Assembly: GCA_965205165.1 (NCBI GenBank)
Contig: OZ242037.1
Coordinates: 1,240,001 to 1,304,000, forward strand
Origin: CBDESM01 sp965205165
GTDB taxonomy: Bacteria > Chloroflexota > Dehalococcoidia > Bin125
Direction: 5' to 3'
Length of the DNA stretch: 64,000 nt
Numbering within the stretch: the stretch's first letter is position 1; every line of letters starts with the position of its first letter. Shown here piece after piece: positions 1 to 9,364 of the stretch. The notes under the pieces were generated by a model that did no database searches, was not told the origin of the DNA, and saw nothing but the letters and a program-made list of their open reading frames with translations. The translations under genes and the position numbers were made by a program.

Positions 1-1149
<1,149 letters not shown>

Positions 1150-1200
1150 GGCGCGACCGCGCAACAAGCTGAACGAGGCTGAAGAGGGCGGAACGGGGAC

Positions 1201-2076
1201 ATGGCCAACACCCGCGAAATCCGGCGACGCATCCGCTCGGTCGAAAACACGGCCAAGATCACCAACGCGATCCAGCTCGTCGCCGCCTCCAAAATGCGCC
1301 GCGCCCAGGACCGCGCCCTCGAAGCGCGCCCCTACTCCGAAAAGCTGCGCGAAATCCTCGGCCACCTCTCCGGCCTCGCCGCGGCCGACGGCGACGATGC
1401 CCACCCCCTGCTCCAGCGCCGCGAAATCCGCGAGACCGCCGTCATCCTCGTCACCCCCGACCGCGGCCTCTGCGGCGGCCTGATCGCCAACCTCGAACGC
1501 CACGCCGGCCAGATCGCGCTCCAGCCCGAACGCCCCGGCGGCATCTCCATGATCCCCGTCGGACGCAAGGGCGCCGATTACTTCCGCCGCTTCAACGTCG
1601 ACTTCCGCGCCTCCTTCCAAGAGCTCGGCGACTTCCCCGGCCTCGCCGATACCACCCCGATCTCCCGCATCGCCATGGACGACTACATCGCCGGCGAGGT
1701 CGACCAGGTGCTCGTCGTCTACGCCTCCTTCATCAACACCGTCCGCCAAGTCCCGATCACGGTGCCGATCCTCCCCGTCGAGGCCCCGCCCTCCGCGGAC
1801 GGCGAGGCCTCCGAAACCGAGTACATCTTCGAGCCCTCGCCCGAGGCCGTCCTCGCCGACCTGCTCCCCCGCTACGTCGATCTGCTCGTCTACCAGGCCG
1901 TGCTCGAAGCCGCCGCCTCCGAGCAGTCCGCCCGCATGGTCGCCATGCGCAACGCCACCGACGCCGCCAACGACATGATCGGCGACCTCACCCTCGTCTA
2001 CAACAAGGCCCGCCAGGAGCAGATCACCTCCGAACTGCTCGACATCACCGGCGGCGTCGAAGCGCTCAACGCATAG
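1201..2076 (+). CDS. atpG: ATP synthase F1 subunit gamma
   Basis: Central rotor shaft of F1. The 291-residue protein has the usual family length. The N-terminal helix carries the conserved REIRRRIRSVENT / ITNAIQLVAASKM pattern. The C-terminal helix carries MRNATDAANDM and NKARQEQIT, the paired coiled coil that turns inside the alpha-beta ring. The ATG at 1201 follows a purine-rich stretch (gagggcggaa). The stop is two bases before the ATG of the following HAD gene, so the two are probably translated together. Normally atpD comes directly next; here a phosphatase gene lies between. Confidence 0.96.
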   Translation: MANTREIRRRIRSVENTAKITNAIQLVAASKMRRAQDRALEARPYSEKLREILGHLSGLAAADGDDAHPLLQRREIRETAVILVTPDRGLCGGLIANLERHAGQIALQPERPGGISMIPVGRKGADYFRRFNVDFRASFQELGDFPGLADTTPISRIAMDDYIAGEVDQVLVVYASFINTVRQVPITVPILPVEAPPSADGEASETEYIFEPSPEAVLADLLPRYVDLLVYQAVLEAAASEQSARMVAMRNATDAANDMIGDLTLVYNKARQEQITSELLDITGGVEALNA

Positions 2077-2078
2077 CC

Positions 2079-2771
2079 ATGTCCGAACCCGCAGCAGCCG
2101 TCATCTTCGACATGGACGGCGTCCTCGTCGACGGCGAGCCGCTGCACTTCGCGATCGCCCGCCGTATGCTCGCCGACGAGGGCGTCGAGTTCGGCATGGC
2201 CGACTACCAGCGCTACCTCGGCACCACGCTCGAACACACTTGGGCCGACCTCGCCGAGCGCTACTCCCTCGCCCGAAGCTACGAGGACTACGCCGCCCGC
2301 TACCACCGCGAGGTCACCCGCTCCTACGAAGAGGACGCGGAACTGCTGCCCGGCGCGGCCGATCTGCTCCAACGCCTCCGCGAACGCGGCCTGCCGATCG
2401 CCCTCGCCTCCTCCTCCGACCGCGTCTGGGTCGACGCCGCCATCCACGGCCTCGGCATCGCCGCCCGTTTCGACGCCACCGTGGCCGGCGACGAAGTCTC
2501 CGCCGGCAAGCCCGATCCCGAGATCTACCTCGCCGCCGCCGCCAAGCTCGGCGTCGAGCCGGCCGCCTGCATCGCCGTCGAGGACGCCCCCGCCGGCATC
2601 GCCTCGGCCCGCGCCGCCGGCATGTCCGTCGTCGCCGTCCGCACCGAAATGACAACCGGCCTCGAACTCGAAGCCGACCGCGTCATCGACCGGCTCGACC
2701 AGTTCGAGCTCGCTTGGACCGCCGCGCCATCGGGGAATCGCGCCCCGCTCGCTACCATCGGATCGGGATAG
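2079..2771 (+). CDS. HAD-family phosphatase / beta-phosphoglucomutase-like, inside the atp operon
   Basis: A 230-residue HAD hydrolase with a cap domain. Motif I DMDGVLVDGE (residues 11-20) contains the nucleophile and acid/base aspartates. Motif II is the serine in ALASSS, motif III the lysine in SAGKPDPE, and motif IV VEDAPAG binds magnesium. This pattern fits the beta-phosphoglucomutase/phosphoglycolate phosphatase group that dephosphorylates or isomerises small phosphorylated metabolites; the substrate cannot be read from sequence. It starts two bases after the atpG stop and ends nine bases before atpD, so it should be co-transcribed with the ATP synthase. No atp subunit function is implied. 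Confidence 0.88.
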   Translation: MSEPAAAVIFDMDGVLVDGEPLHFAIARRMLADEGVEFGMADYQRYLGTTLEHTWADLAERYSLARSYEDYAARYHREVTRSYEEDAELLPGAADLLQRLRERGLPIALASSSDRVWVDAAIHGLGIAARFDATVAGDEVSAGKPDPEIYLAAAAKLGVEPAACIAVEDAPAGIASARAAGMSVVAVRTEMTTGLELEADRVIDRLDQFELAWTAAPSGNRAPLATIGSG

Positions 2772-2780
2772 GAGGCCGCC

Positions 2781-4187
2781 ATGGCTGAGGGCAATGTCGT
2801 GCAGGTGATCGGAACCGTGGTCGACGTCGAGTTCCCGCCCGGCGGGCTGCCCGCCCTGTTCAGCGCCGTCGACATCACCATGGGCAGCGGCGATGCCGTC
2901 ACCACCGAAGTCCAGCAGCACCTCGGCAACAACCGCGCCCGCTGCCTCGCCATGGACTCGACCGACGGCATGAAGCGCGGCGACGCCGCGGCCGACACCG
3001 GCCGGGCGATCGCCATCCCCGTCGGCGAAGCCGCCCTCGGCCGCCTCTTCAACGTGCTCGGCGACCCGCTCGACGGGCTCGGCGAACTCGGCGGCGACGT
3101 CCCCCGCTCGCCGATCCACCGCGCCCCGCCCTCCTACGAGGAGCAGGCCACCGAAACCACCATCCTCGAAACCGGCATCAAGGTCATCGACCTCGTCTGC
3201 CCCTTCACCCGCGGCGGCAAGATCGGCGCCTACGGCGGCGCCGGCGTCGGCAAGACCGTCGTCATCCAGGAACTGATCCGCAACATCGCCACCGAGCACG
3301 GCGGCTACTCCGTCTTCGCCGGCGTCGGCGAGCGCTCCCGCGAGGGCAACGATCTCTGGCACGAAATGCGCGAATCCGGCGTGCTCGACAAGACCGTGCT
3401 CGTCTTCGGCCAAATGAACGAGCCCCCCGGCGTGCGCCTCCGCGTCGCGCTCAGCGGCCTCACCTTCGCCGAGCACTTCCGCGACGAGCAGGGCCAGGAC
3501 GTCCTCCTCTTCATCGACAACATCTACCGCTACACCCTCGCCGGACAGGAGGTCTCCGCGCTGCTCGGCCGCATGCCCTCCGCCGTCGGCTACCAGCCCA
3601 CCCTCTCCACCGAAATGGGCGAACTCGAAGAGCGCATCACCAGCACCCGCAAGGGCTCCATCACCTCCTTCCAGGCCATCTACGTCCCCGCCGACGACTA
3701 CACCGACCCCGGCGTCGCCACCACCTTCGGCCACCTCGACGCCGTCGTCGCGCTCGAACGCTCCATCGCCGCGCAGGGCTTCTACCCCGCCGTCGACCCG
3801 CTGACCTCCTTCAGCCGCGCGCTCGACCCCAAGATCGTCGGACAAGAGCACTACGACGTCGCCCGCGAAGTCCAGCGCGTGCTCCAGCGCTTCAAGGACC
3901 TGCAGGACATCATCGCCATCCTCGGCGTCGACGAACTCTCCGAGGAGGACAAGCAGACCGTCGCCCGCGCCCGCCGCATCCAGCGCTACCTCACCCAGCC
4001 CTTCTTCGTCGCCGAGCAGTTCACCGGCCTCACCGGCGAGTACGTGCCCGTCCGCGAAACCGTCCGCGGCTTCAAGGAAATCCTCGAAGGCCGCCACGAC
4101 GGGCTGCCCGAACAGGCCTTCTTCAACGTCGGCGCGATCGAGGCCGCCACCGCCAAGGGCGAGCAGATCGCCGCCGAGGCCGCCTAG
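2781..4187 (+). CDS. atpD: ATP synthase F1 subunit beta
   Basis: Catalytic beta subunit of F1, 468 residues, standard length. The P-loop GGAGVGKT is at residues 152-159. The Walker B segment is LLFIDNIYR, followed by the GQEVSALLGRMPSAVGYQPTL region typical of beta. The C-terminal DELSEED motif, which contacts the gamma shaft, is fully intact. A strong AGGAGG ribosome-binding site sits six bases before the ATG. This re-initiation site may compensate for the HAD gene inserted between atpG and atpD. The catalytic glutamate lies in the GERSREGND stretch. Confidence 0.97.
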   Translation: MAEGNVVQVIGTVVDVEFPPGGLPALFSAVDITMGSGDAVTTEVQQHLGNNRARCLAMDSTDGMKRGDAAADTGRAIAIPVGEAALGRLFNVLGDPLDGLGELGGDVPRSPIHRAPPSYEEQATETTILETGIKVIDLVCPFTRGGKIGAYGGAGVGKTVVIQELIRNIATEHGGYSVFAGVGERSREGNDLWHEMRESGVLDKTVLVFGQMNEPPGVRLRVALSGLTFAEHFRDEQGQDVLLFIDNIYRYTLAGQEVSALLGRMPSAVGYQPTLSTEMGELEERITSTRKGSITSFQAIYVPADDYTDPGVATTFGHLDAVVALERSIAAQGFYPAVDPLTSFSRALDPKIVGQEHYDVAREVQRVLQRFKDLQDIIAILGVDELSEEDKQTVARARRIQRYLTQPFFVAEQFTGLTGEYVPVRETVRGFKEILEGRHDGLPEQAFFNVGAIEAATAKGEQIAAEAA

Positions 4188-4231
4188 CCGGCCCAAGCAG
4201 CCACGGTTCCCGGCGGAAAGGCCGCGCAGTC

Positions 4232-4672
4232 ATGCCGCTCACCCTCGAAATCATCACCGGCGAACGCCGCGTCCTCCGCCAGGAGGACGTCGAAGAGGTG
4301 ATCGCCCCCGGCGCGCTCGGCGAACTTGGCATCCTGCCCCACCACGCGCCCCTGATCACCTCGCTCGCCCCCGGCGAACTCGACGTCAAGATCAACGGCG
4401 TCCGCGAGGAGTACTTCGTCGCCGGCGGCTTCCTCGAAGTCCACGACGACCAAGTCATCGTCCTCGCCGATCAGGCCGAAGCGGGCGGGGAGATCGATGT
4501 CGAGCGCGCCGAAGCGGCCCGCGCCCGCGCCCAGCAGCGCCTGCAGGAGGGTGTCGCCGACGCCGACCGCGCCCGCGCCCAGCTCGCCCTCGCCCGCTCC
4601 ATCGGCCGCCTCCGCGTCGTCGAGCACCGCCGCCGCCGCTTGGGCGGCCGCGCCGACATGCCCGCCCGCTGA
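4232..4672 (+). CDS. atpC: ATP synthase F1 subunit epsilon
   Basis: Epsilon subunit, 146 residues. The N-terminal beta-sandwich contains the conserved GELGILPHHAPLI block and a GGFLEV segment. The C-terminal half is a charged helical hairpin rich in Ala, Arg and Glu, as in subunits that inhibit ATP hydrolysis. It lies 44 bases after atpD and ends the atp cluster. The start is the ATG at 4232. No strong Shine-Dalgarno is seen beyond a ggcggaaagg stretch. Confidence 0.94.
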   Translation: MPLTLEIITGERRVLRQEDVEEVIAPGALGELGILPHHAPLITSLAPGELDVKINGVREEYFVAGGFLEVHDDQVIVLADQAEAGGEIDVERAEAARARAQQRLQEGVADADRARAQLALARSIGRLRVVEHRRRRLGGRADMPAR

Positions 4673-4712
4673 CCCGCCGCATCCGCAGCCGTCCCGTACA
4701 GTGGACGGCGCG

Positions 4713-5993
4713 ATGCCCGAACCCGTCTACCGCATCACCGGAGGCCGCCGCCTGCGCGGCCCGATCGAAGTGAGCGGCGCCAAAAACGCCGCCCTCCCCT
4801 GCCTCGCCGCCGCCCTGCTCACCGACGAACCGGTCGTGATCGAGCGCGTCCCCGACATCTCCGACATCGACGCGATGTGCGGGATCCTCCAAGCGCTCGG
4901 CGCAGTCGTCCACCGCGACCGCGCCGCCGGCTGCATCGAAATCAGCGCCGCCCGCCCGGGCGATGCCGGCATCCCCGACCACCTGGCCCGGGAACTGCGC
5001 GGCTCGATCCTCTTCGTCGGCCCGCTCCTCGCCCGCCATGGCGCGGCCGCCTGCGCACCCCCCGGCGGCGACAAGATCGGAGAGCGCAAGATCGACCTGC
5101 ACGCCAAGGGCTTCCGGACACTCGGCGCGCAGGTCGCCGTCCGCGACGACGGCATCGACGCCCGCACCGCCGCCCCCCTCCGCGGCGGCCGCGTCTGGTT
5201 CGACTACCCCACCGTCTCCGGCACCGAAAACGTGCTCATGGCCGCCGTCCTCGCCGCCGGCCGCACCGTCATCGTCAACGCCGCCTCCGAACCCGAAGTC
5301 GCCTGCCTCGCCGACATGCTCAACGCGATGGGCGCCCGCATCTCCGGCATCGGCACAAGCCGTCTCGAAATCGACGGCGTCGACCGCCTCCGCGGCGTCC
5401 GCCATCGGATGATCCCCGACCGCATCGAAGCCGGCACCCTCGCCATCGCCGCCGCCATCACCGGCGGCGAAATCGAGCTCCGCGGCGTCGCCCCCGGCCA
5501 ACTTGAACCCGTCTCCATGAAACTCGATGAAATCGGCGTCGAAACCACCCCCGGCTCATCGACCGCCGCCATCCGCGTCCCCGCCGGCCTCCGTGCGGCC
5601 AACGTCCAATCAATGCCCTGGCCCGGCTTCCCCACCGATCTGCAAGCACCCGTCACCGCCCTCCTCACCCGCGCCCCCGGCCCCTCCGTCGTCCAAGAGC
5701 GCGTCTTCGAAAACCGCTGGACCCACGTCGACCCGCTCAAACTCCTGGGCGCGGACATCACCACCTGCGACAACGAGGACCTGATCACGATCAACGCCGG
5801 CAAGGACGCCCCGCCGCCCCTGCATGGAGCCGACGTCGCCGGCAACGACATCCGCGCCGTCGCCGCCCTCGCCCTAGCCGCCCTCGCCGCCGAAGGCGAA
5901 TCCATCATCCGCGGCGTCGAACACCTCAACCGCGGCTACGAGCGCCTCGACCAAAAACTCGCCTCCCTGGGCGCCGACATCCAGCAACCCTGA
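4713..5993 (+). CDS. murA: UDP-N-acetylglucosamine 1-carboxyvinyltransferase, Asp-type (predicted fosfomycin-insensitive)
   Basis: First committed enzyme of peptidoglycan synthesis: it transfers enolpyruvate from PEP to UDP-GlcNAc in the cytoplasm. The 426-residue length is normal. KNAALP (Lys24-Asn25) matches the substrate-binding Lys22-Asn23 of E. coli. The active-site loop reads PPGGDKIGERKIDLH. At residue 120 (5070-5072) an Asp replaces the Cys115 of E. coli. The same Cys-to-Asp change is known in Mycobacterium tuberculosis and Chlamydia, where it makes MurA insensitive to fosfomycin. The ATG at 4713 gives a family-like N-terminus; an in-frame GTG at 4701 is possible. A TACAGT hexamer at 4697-4702 would leave almost no leader. 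Confidence 0.95.
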   Translation: MPEPVYRITGGRRLRGPIEVSGAKNAALPCLAAALLTDEPVVIERVPDISDIDAMCGILQALGAVVHRDRAAGCIEISAARPGDAGIPDHLARELRGSILFVGPLLARHGAAACAPPGGDKIGERKIDLHAKGFRTLGAQVAVRDDGIDARTAAPLRGGRVWFDYPTVSGTENVLMAAVLAAGRTVIVNAASEPEVACLADMLNAMGARISGIGTSRLEIDGVDRLRGVRHRMIPDRIEAGTLAIAAAITGGEIELRGVAPGQLEPVSMKLDEIGVETTPGSSTAAIRVPAGLRAANVQSMPWPGFPTDLQAPVTALLTRAPGPSVVQERVFENRWTHVDPLKLLGADITTCDNEDLITINAGKDAPPPLHGADVAGNDIRAVAALALAALAAEGESIIRGVEHLNRGYERLDQKLASLGADIQQP

Positions 5994-6025
5994 CCCCGTA
6001 CACTGCCCCCAAGACGAGGAACCCG

Positions 6026-6193
6026 ATGAACGACCGCAGCAGCCGCGAAACGGACAAGCCTGCCGAGACCGCCGAACAGCGCGCCGAACGCCTCCGCCGG
6101 CTCGGCCCCAGCCGCATCGAGATCATCACATGGGGCGGCTTCGAACCCCCATGGAAGAAGGGCCCCATCACGGAAGCACTGCCGCCGCGATGA
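6026..6193 (+). CDS. Small protein, WGGFxPPWKxGPIT type, copy 1
   Basis: A 55-residue ORF between murA and mreB. Its N-terminal half is charged and helix-prone (AEQRAERLRRLG). Its C-terminal half carries RIEIITWGGFEPPWKKGPIT. The following overlapping ORF repeats the same arrangement, with RIE, WGGFxPPWKxGPIT and a trailing PR in the same order. Codons in the shared block differ at wobble positions (ggcttc against ggattt; cccccatgg against ccgccttgg), which points to selection on the protein. A TACACT hexamer lies at 5999-6004. Function is unknown; no membrane segment or signal peptide is visible. Confidence 0.7.
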   Translation: MNDRSSRETDKPAETAEQRAERLRRLGPSRIEIITWGGFEPPWKKGPITEALPPR

Positions 6194-6450
6194 GCCCTGC
6201 CTTCCGCCGCAACAGAGCCGGTTCCGCTGAAGTCGCTGAACAGATGAAAGAGAAGCCGCCAACCGCCGCTGCGAGCCCCTCCCTCAACGCCGAACAACAG
6301 CGTCGGGCGGAGATGAAACGGCGCATCGTGCCCGGCCGCATCGAGGCCGTCCAATGGGGCGGATTTCAGCCGCCTTGGAAGCACGGCCCGATCACGAAAG
6401 AAACGCAGCCCAGAGCCCGACGGCGACCATCGCGGCCATCGTCCCGCTGA
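6190..6450 (+). CDS. Small protein, WGGFxPPWKxGPIT type, copy 2
   Basis: An 86-residue ORF whose ATG overlaps the previous stop (ATGA), so it is probably translationally coupled. It has an N-terminal extension of about 30 residues not found in copy 1. It then repeats copy 1: AEQQRRAEMKRR, RIEAVQWGGFQPPWKHGPIT and PR. It ends in a basic tail rich in Arg and Pro. It precedes mreB by about 120 bases. Function is unknown. Because both copies keep the Trp-Gly-Gly-Phe and Pro-Pro-Trp-Lys core, this is likely the functional part, perhaps a binding motif. Confidence 0.68.
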   Translation: MSPAFRRNRAGSAEVAEQMKEKPPTAAASPSLNAEQQRRAEMKRRIVPGRIEAVQWGGFQPPWKHGPITKETQPRARRRPSRPSSR

Positions 6451-6567
6451 ACCCCATCGCCCGCGAGATCCGCCATCGCCCCGCAGGGTAGGGCGGCCGC
6501 CGGCGGGCGGGTAGACTGGCGCGGCGCCGCAGTGGCGGCGGATGAGCGGATGAAGGCGCACCGCCCG

Positions 6568-7602
6568 ATGTTCTTCGGCAAGCGAATGGGCATCGACCTC
6601 GGCACCGCCCACATCCGCATCGCCCTGCCCGGACGCGGCATCGTCGTCCGCGAACCCTCCGTCGTCGCGCTCTCCCCCCGCGACGACCAGATCGTCGCCG
6701 TCGGCACCCGCGCCGCCGACCTCGTCGGCCGCGCACCCGAATCCATCGCCATCGTCCGCCCCATGCGCGAGGGCGTGATCGACGACTACCTCATCGTCGA
6801 AGCCCTGCTCCGCAACTACATGTCCCAAGTCGCCGGGCGCCTCGCCCTCGTCCGACCCCAGGTCCTCGTCGCCGCCCCCGCCGGCGTCACCGACGTCGAG
6901 CAGCGCGCCGTCCGCGACGCCGCCGAACAGGCCGGCGCCCGCCGCCCCGCCAGCCTCATCGCCAACCCCCTCGCCGCCGCCATCGGCGCCGGACTCCCCG
7001 TCGCCGACGCCCGCGGCTCCCTCGTCGTCGACCTCGGCGCCGGCCGCACCGAAGCCGCCATCATCTCCATGTACGGCGTCGTCGTCTGGGAATCCGCCCG
7101 CGTCGGCGGCGACGTCGTCTCCGAACACATCGCCGAATACCTCCGCCGCCGCCACAACCTCGAAATCGGCCAGCGCACCGCCGACGACGTCAAGGCCACC
7201 ATCGGCTCCGCCGTCCCGCTCGACGAACCCCTGCGCATGGACGTGCCCGGCCGCGACGCCGGCGGCGGACTCCCCCGCAGCGTCGCCGTCGGCTCCAACG
7301 AACTCGCCCCCGCCATCCGCGCCGCGCTCCGCACCGTCATCGAAGTCATCCGCACCGCCCTCGAACGCACCCCGCCCGAACTCACCTCCGACGTGATCGA
7401 GCGCGGCATCGTCCTCACCGGCGGCGCTGCCCAGCTCCGCGGCCTCGACGACTACCTCCGCGACATCACCAGCGTCCCCGTCCACATCGCCGACGCCCCA
7501 GAAGACGCCGTAGCCCTAGGCGCAGCCGAAGCCCTCGAAAACCTAGACAAAGTCCGCCTCAGCCTGATCTCCCCCGAAAGCTCCCTCGCCGCCGAATCCT
7601 GA
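6568..7602 (+). CDS. mreB: Rod-shape-determining actin homologue MreB
   Basis: Actin-like ATPase that guides lateral cell-wall synthesis under the membrane. Phosphate-1 motif MGIDLGTAH follows the start; VVDLGAGRTEAAI is phosphate-2, and VLTGGAAQLRGL is the adenosine motif. The IVRPMREGVIDDY block is diagnostic for MreB/Mbl. I chose the ATG at 6568 (345 residues, N-terminus MFFGKRMGIDLGT) because it matches family N-termini. An in-frame GTG at 6532 and ATG at 6550 lie upstream. A TAGACT hexamer is at 6512-6517. No mreC or mreD follows; the next gene converges on it four bases away. Confidence 0.94.
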   Translation: MFFGKRMGIDLGTAHIRIALPGRGIVVREPSVVALSPRDDQIVAVGTRAADLVGRAPESIAIVRPMREGVIDDYLIVEALLRNYMSQVAGRLALVRPQVLVAAPAGVTDVEQRAVRDAAEQAGARRPASLIANPLAAAIGAGLPVADARGSLVVDLGAGRTEAAIISMYGVVVWESARVGGDVVSEHIAEYLRRRHNLEIGQRTADDVKATIGSAVPLDEPLRMDVPGRDAGGGLPRSVAVGSNELAPAIRAALRTVIEVIRTALERTPPELTSDVIERGIVLTGGAAQLRGLDDYLRDITSVPVHIADAPEDAVALGAAEALENLDKVRLSLISPESSLAAES

Positions 7603-7606
7603 TCCG

Positions 7607-8104
7607 CTAGCCGGGTGCCGGCTCCGGCGCACGCGCTATGACCGACTTGCCGGGACGCACGTAGGCGTATTCGCCCGGTTCCCACAACATGAACCAGTCT
7701 TCTGCGCAGTCGGTCTGGTAGTCGTCCCTGCAAATCCAAGCCCAGAGCGGCAACTCGGGATTCCCCCGGCGGATCGCCATCACCATCAGCCTGCCGATCC
7801 CGTCTTCGCCCTCGAATCCGTCCATCGGCAGATCCCATTCGAGCAGCGGCACGCTCCGCCGGTATCTCAACGTCACCGTCCCTTGCCGGCCGTGCGACGC
7901 CAGCTCGACCGGGATCGTCCCGTCGATCCCGCAGCCGAACCACGCGCGGATGTCGTTGAAGAAGCGGATCGGCAGCTCGGTGTTCCGCGGCCAGTCCCAC
8001 GGATCGTCGCGCTTCGCGCGGCCGAGTTTCATCGCCAGCCAGATGTTCTCCGGCTCGTCGATCATCTCGCCCAGCTCCCGCCCCAGCGGATTGTCCATCG
8101 CCAT
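7607..8104 (-). CDS. Hypothetical protein
   Basis: A 165-residue protein of unknown family. It is soluble, acidic and rich in Trp (LPLWAWICRDD, EDWFMLWEPGEYAYVRPG). It has no recognisable catalytic motif, signal peptide or membrane segment. A GGAGG ribosome-binding site six bases upstream supports the ATG at 8104, although the frame stays open further upstream. It converges with mreB at a four-base gap, so the two transcripts run tail to tail. Its start faces the HNH gene at 8176, giving a short divergent promoter region. Confidence 0.7.
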   Translation of the reverse strand: MAMDNPLGRELGEMIDEPENIWLAMKLGRAKRDDPWDWPRNTELPIRFFNDIRAWFGCGIDGTIPVELASHGRQGTVTLRYRRSVPLLEWDLPMDGFEGEDGIGRLMVMAIRRGNPELPLWAWICRDDYQTDCAEDWFMLWEPGEYAYVRPGKSVIARAPEPAPG

Positions 8105-8175
8105 GCGCCACCTCCAGTTCGGCAGCCTGGTATACCGCAGGGGCAACGCGCAAGTGCCGGCGCGACCCGGAGCGG

Positions 8176-8937
8176 ATGATGGCCGAGCGACGCCCTTGGA
8201 CACGTGCCGAACTCCTCGTCGCCTTCGCGCTCTACCTCAAACTCCCCTTCGGCCAGCTCCACGCGCGCCACCCCGAAATTGCCGCCCAAGCCGCCCGCCT
8301 CGACCGCACCCCCGGCGCCCTCGCCATGAAGCTCGTCAACATCGCCAGCCTCGACGACTCCATCACCCGGACCGGCCGCTCCGGCCTCCGCAACGCCTCC
8401 AACGCCGACCGCGCCATGTGGGCCGAAATGCAATCCGACTGGCCCGCCTTCACCGCCGCCGCTGAAGCCGCCCTGCAAGAAGCCGACGCCACGACGGCAA
8501 GCGAAGCCGCCGCCGAACCCGACCTCGGCGAAGGCCGCGACGAACCCACCATCGCCAAGTCCCGCCGCGGCCAAGCCCTCTTCCGCCAAACCGTCCTCAG
8601 CGCCTACCGCAACCAATGCGCCCTCACCCGCTTGGCCGAACCGCAGCTGCTGGTAGCCAGCCACATCATCCCCTGGTCCGAAGCCCCCGAAATGCGCCTC
8701 AACCCCCGAAACGGCATCGCCCTCAACGCCCTCCACGACAAAGCCTTCGACCGCGGCCTGATCACCTTCACCAAAGACCTCCGCTTAGTGCTCTCGCCCG
8801 AGCTCGACGATCTCGATCCGCCCTTCGCGCATGTCGCTTTCACCGCCCTATCCGGGACGCAGATCGCCCTCCCTGAAAAGTTCGCGCCGGACCCAGATGC
8901 GCTCGCATACCACCGAGATGCCGTCTTTCTATCTTGA
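8176..8937 (+). CDS. HNH endonuclease domain protein
   Basis: A 253-residue protein with a C-terminal HNH nuclease domain of the HNH_2 (PF13391-like) type. ASHIIPWS (His163) is followed by RLNPRNGIALNALHDKAFDRGLI, which supplies the histidine-asparagine-histidine metal site. The N-terminal half is helical (TRAELLVAFALYLKLPFGQLH) and probably binds DNA or gives specificity. This architecture occurs in solitary HNH proteins often annotated as restriction endonucleases. No partner methyltransferase is adjacent. It uses typical high-GC codons, so it is not a recent low-GC acquisition. Target and role are not readable from sequence. Confidence 0.85.
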   Translation: MMAERRPWTRAELLVAFALYLKLPFGQLHARHPEIAAQAARLDRTPGALAMKLVNIASLDDSITRTGRSGLRNASNADRAMWAEMQSDWPAFTAAAEAALQEADATTASEAAAEPDLGEGRDEPTIAKSRRGQALFRQTVLSAYRNQCALTRLAEPQLLVASHIIPWSEAPEMRLNPRNGIALNALHDKAFDRGLITFTKDLRLVLSPELDDLDPPFAHVAFTALSGTQIALPEKFAPDPDALAYHRDAVFLS

Positions 8938-9364
8938 TCTGCGGAACAGCGACATGGCAGGCAGGATTCTTGGAACAGCTGCGCAAGTCAGATCAAAGGA
9001 TACGCTCAGCTAGCTCGATCACTAGGGCAAGAGCGGACACCCATTGATTCGCCATCGACGCAACAAGACGCCTCAAACGTTCTTCAAACCATCTAAGGTG
9101 GCGACCTAGATCAAACCTAAACGCTCGTACTCGCCAAACAATAGCGATATCCAACTTGATAGATAACCTAACACGCATTATCAACCCTTTCTAGAATATG
9201 GGCAACAAGAGCCCGCCGTTCAATTGATTCTTGGTGCGAGTTGTCCGTCGCACTCCAACAGCTTGCACTTAAAACAATAGCACGGGTTGGACACGAAGTC
9301 AAATTATCAGATAGACTTTCGCGCCACGGCTATACTTGTCGCATAAGAATCCAACAAAAAGCGT
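8938..9364. other. AT-richer gene-free region with possible degenerate minus-strand gene
   Basis: About 430 bases with visibly lower GC than both flanks. On the minus strand an open 63-codon frame (9184 to 8993) reads LRWFEERLRRLVASM with helical character. In another minus frame, just upstream (about 9330-9180), the reading RAIVLSASCW...SIERRALVAHILERVDNA resembles the helical part of HEPN-like proteins. The two frames meet near 9180. This could be a frameshifted remnant of a small helical protein, but there is no clear start, and the resemblance is weak. No repeat, tRNA or strong terminator was seen. Confidence 0.3.

Noticed and set aside
1998..4196. Long minus-strand open frame (732 codons) across atpD
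   Set aside because: It is the antisense of real genes; its composition is Gly/Ala/Asp-rich without motifs, as expected from a GC-rich complement.
4497..4712. Longer N-terminus for murA
   Set aside because: The added residues are Ser/Ala/Pro-rich and overlap atpC; the start at 4713 fits the family.
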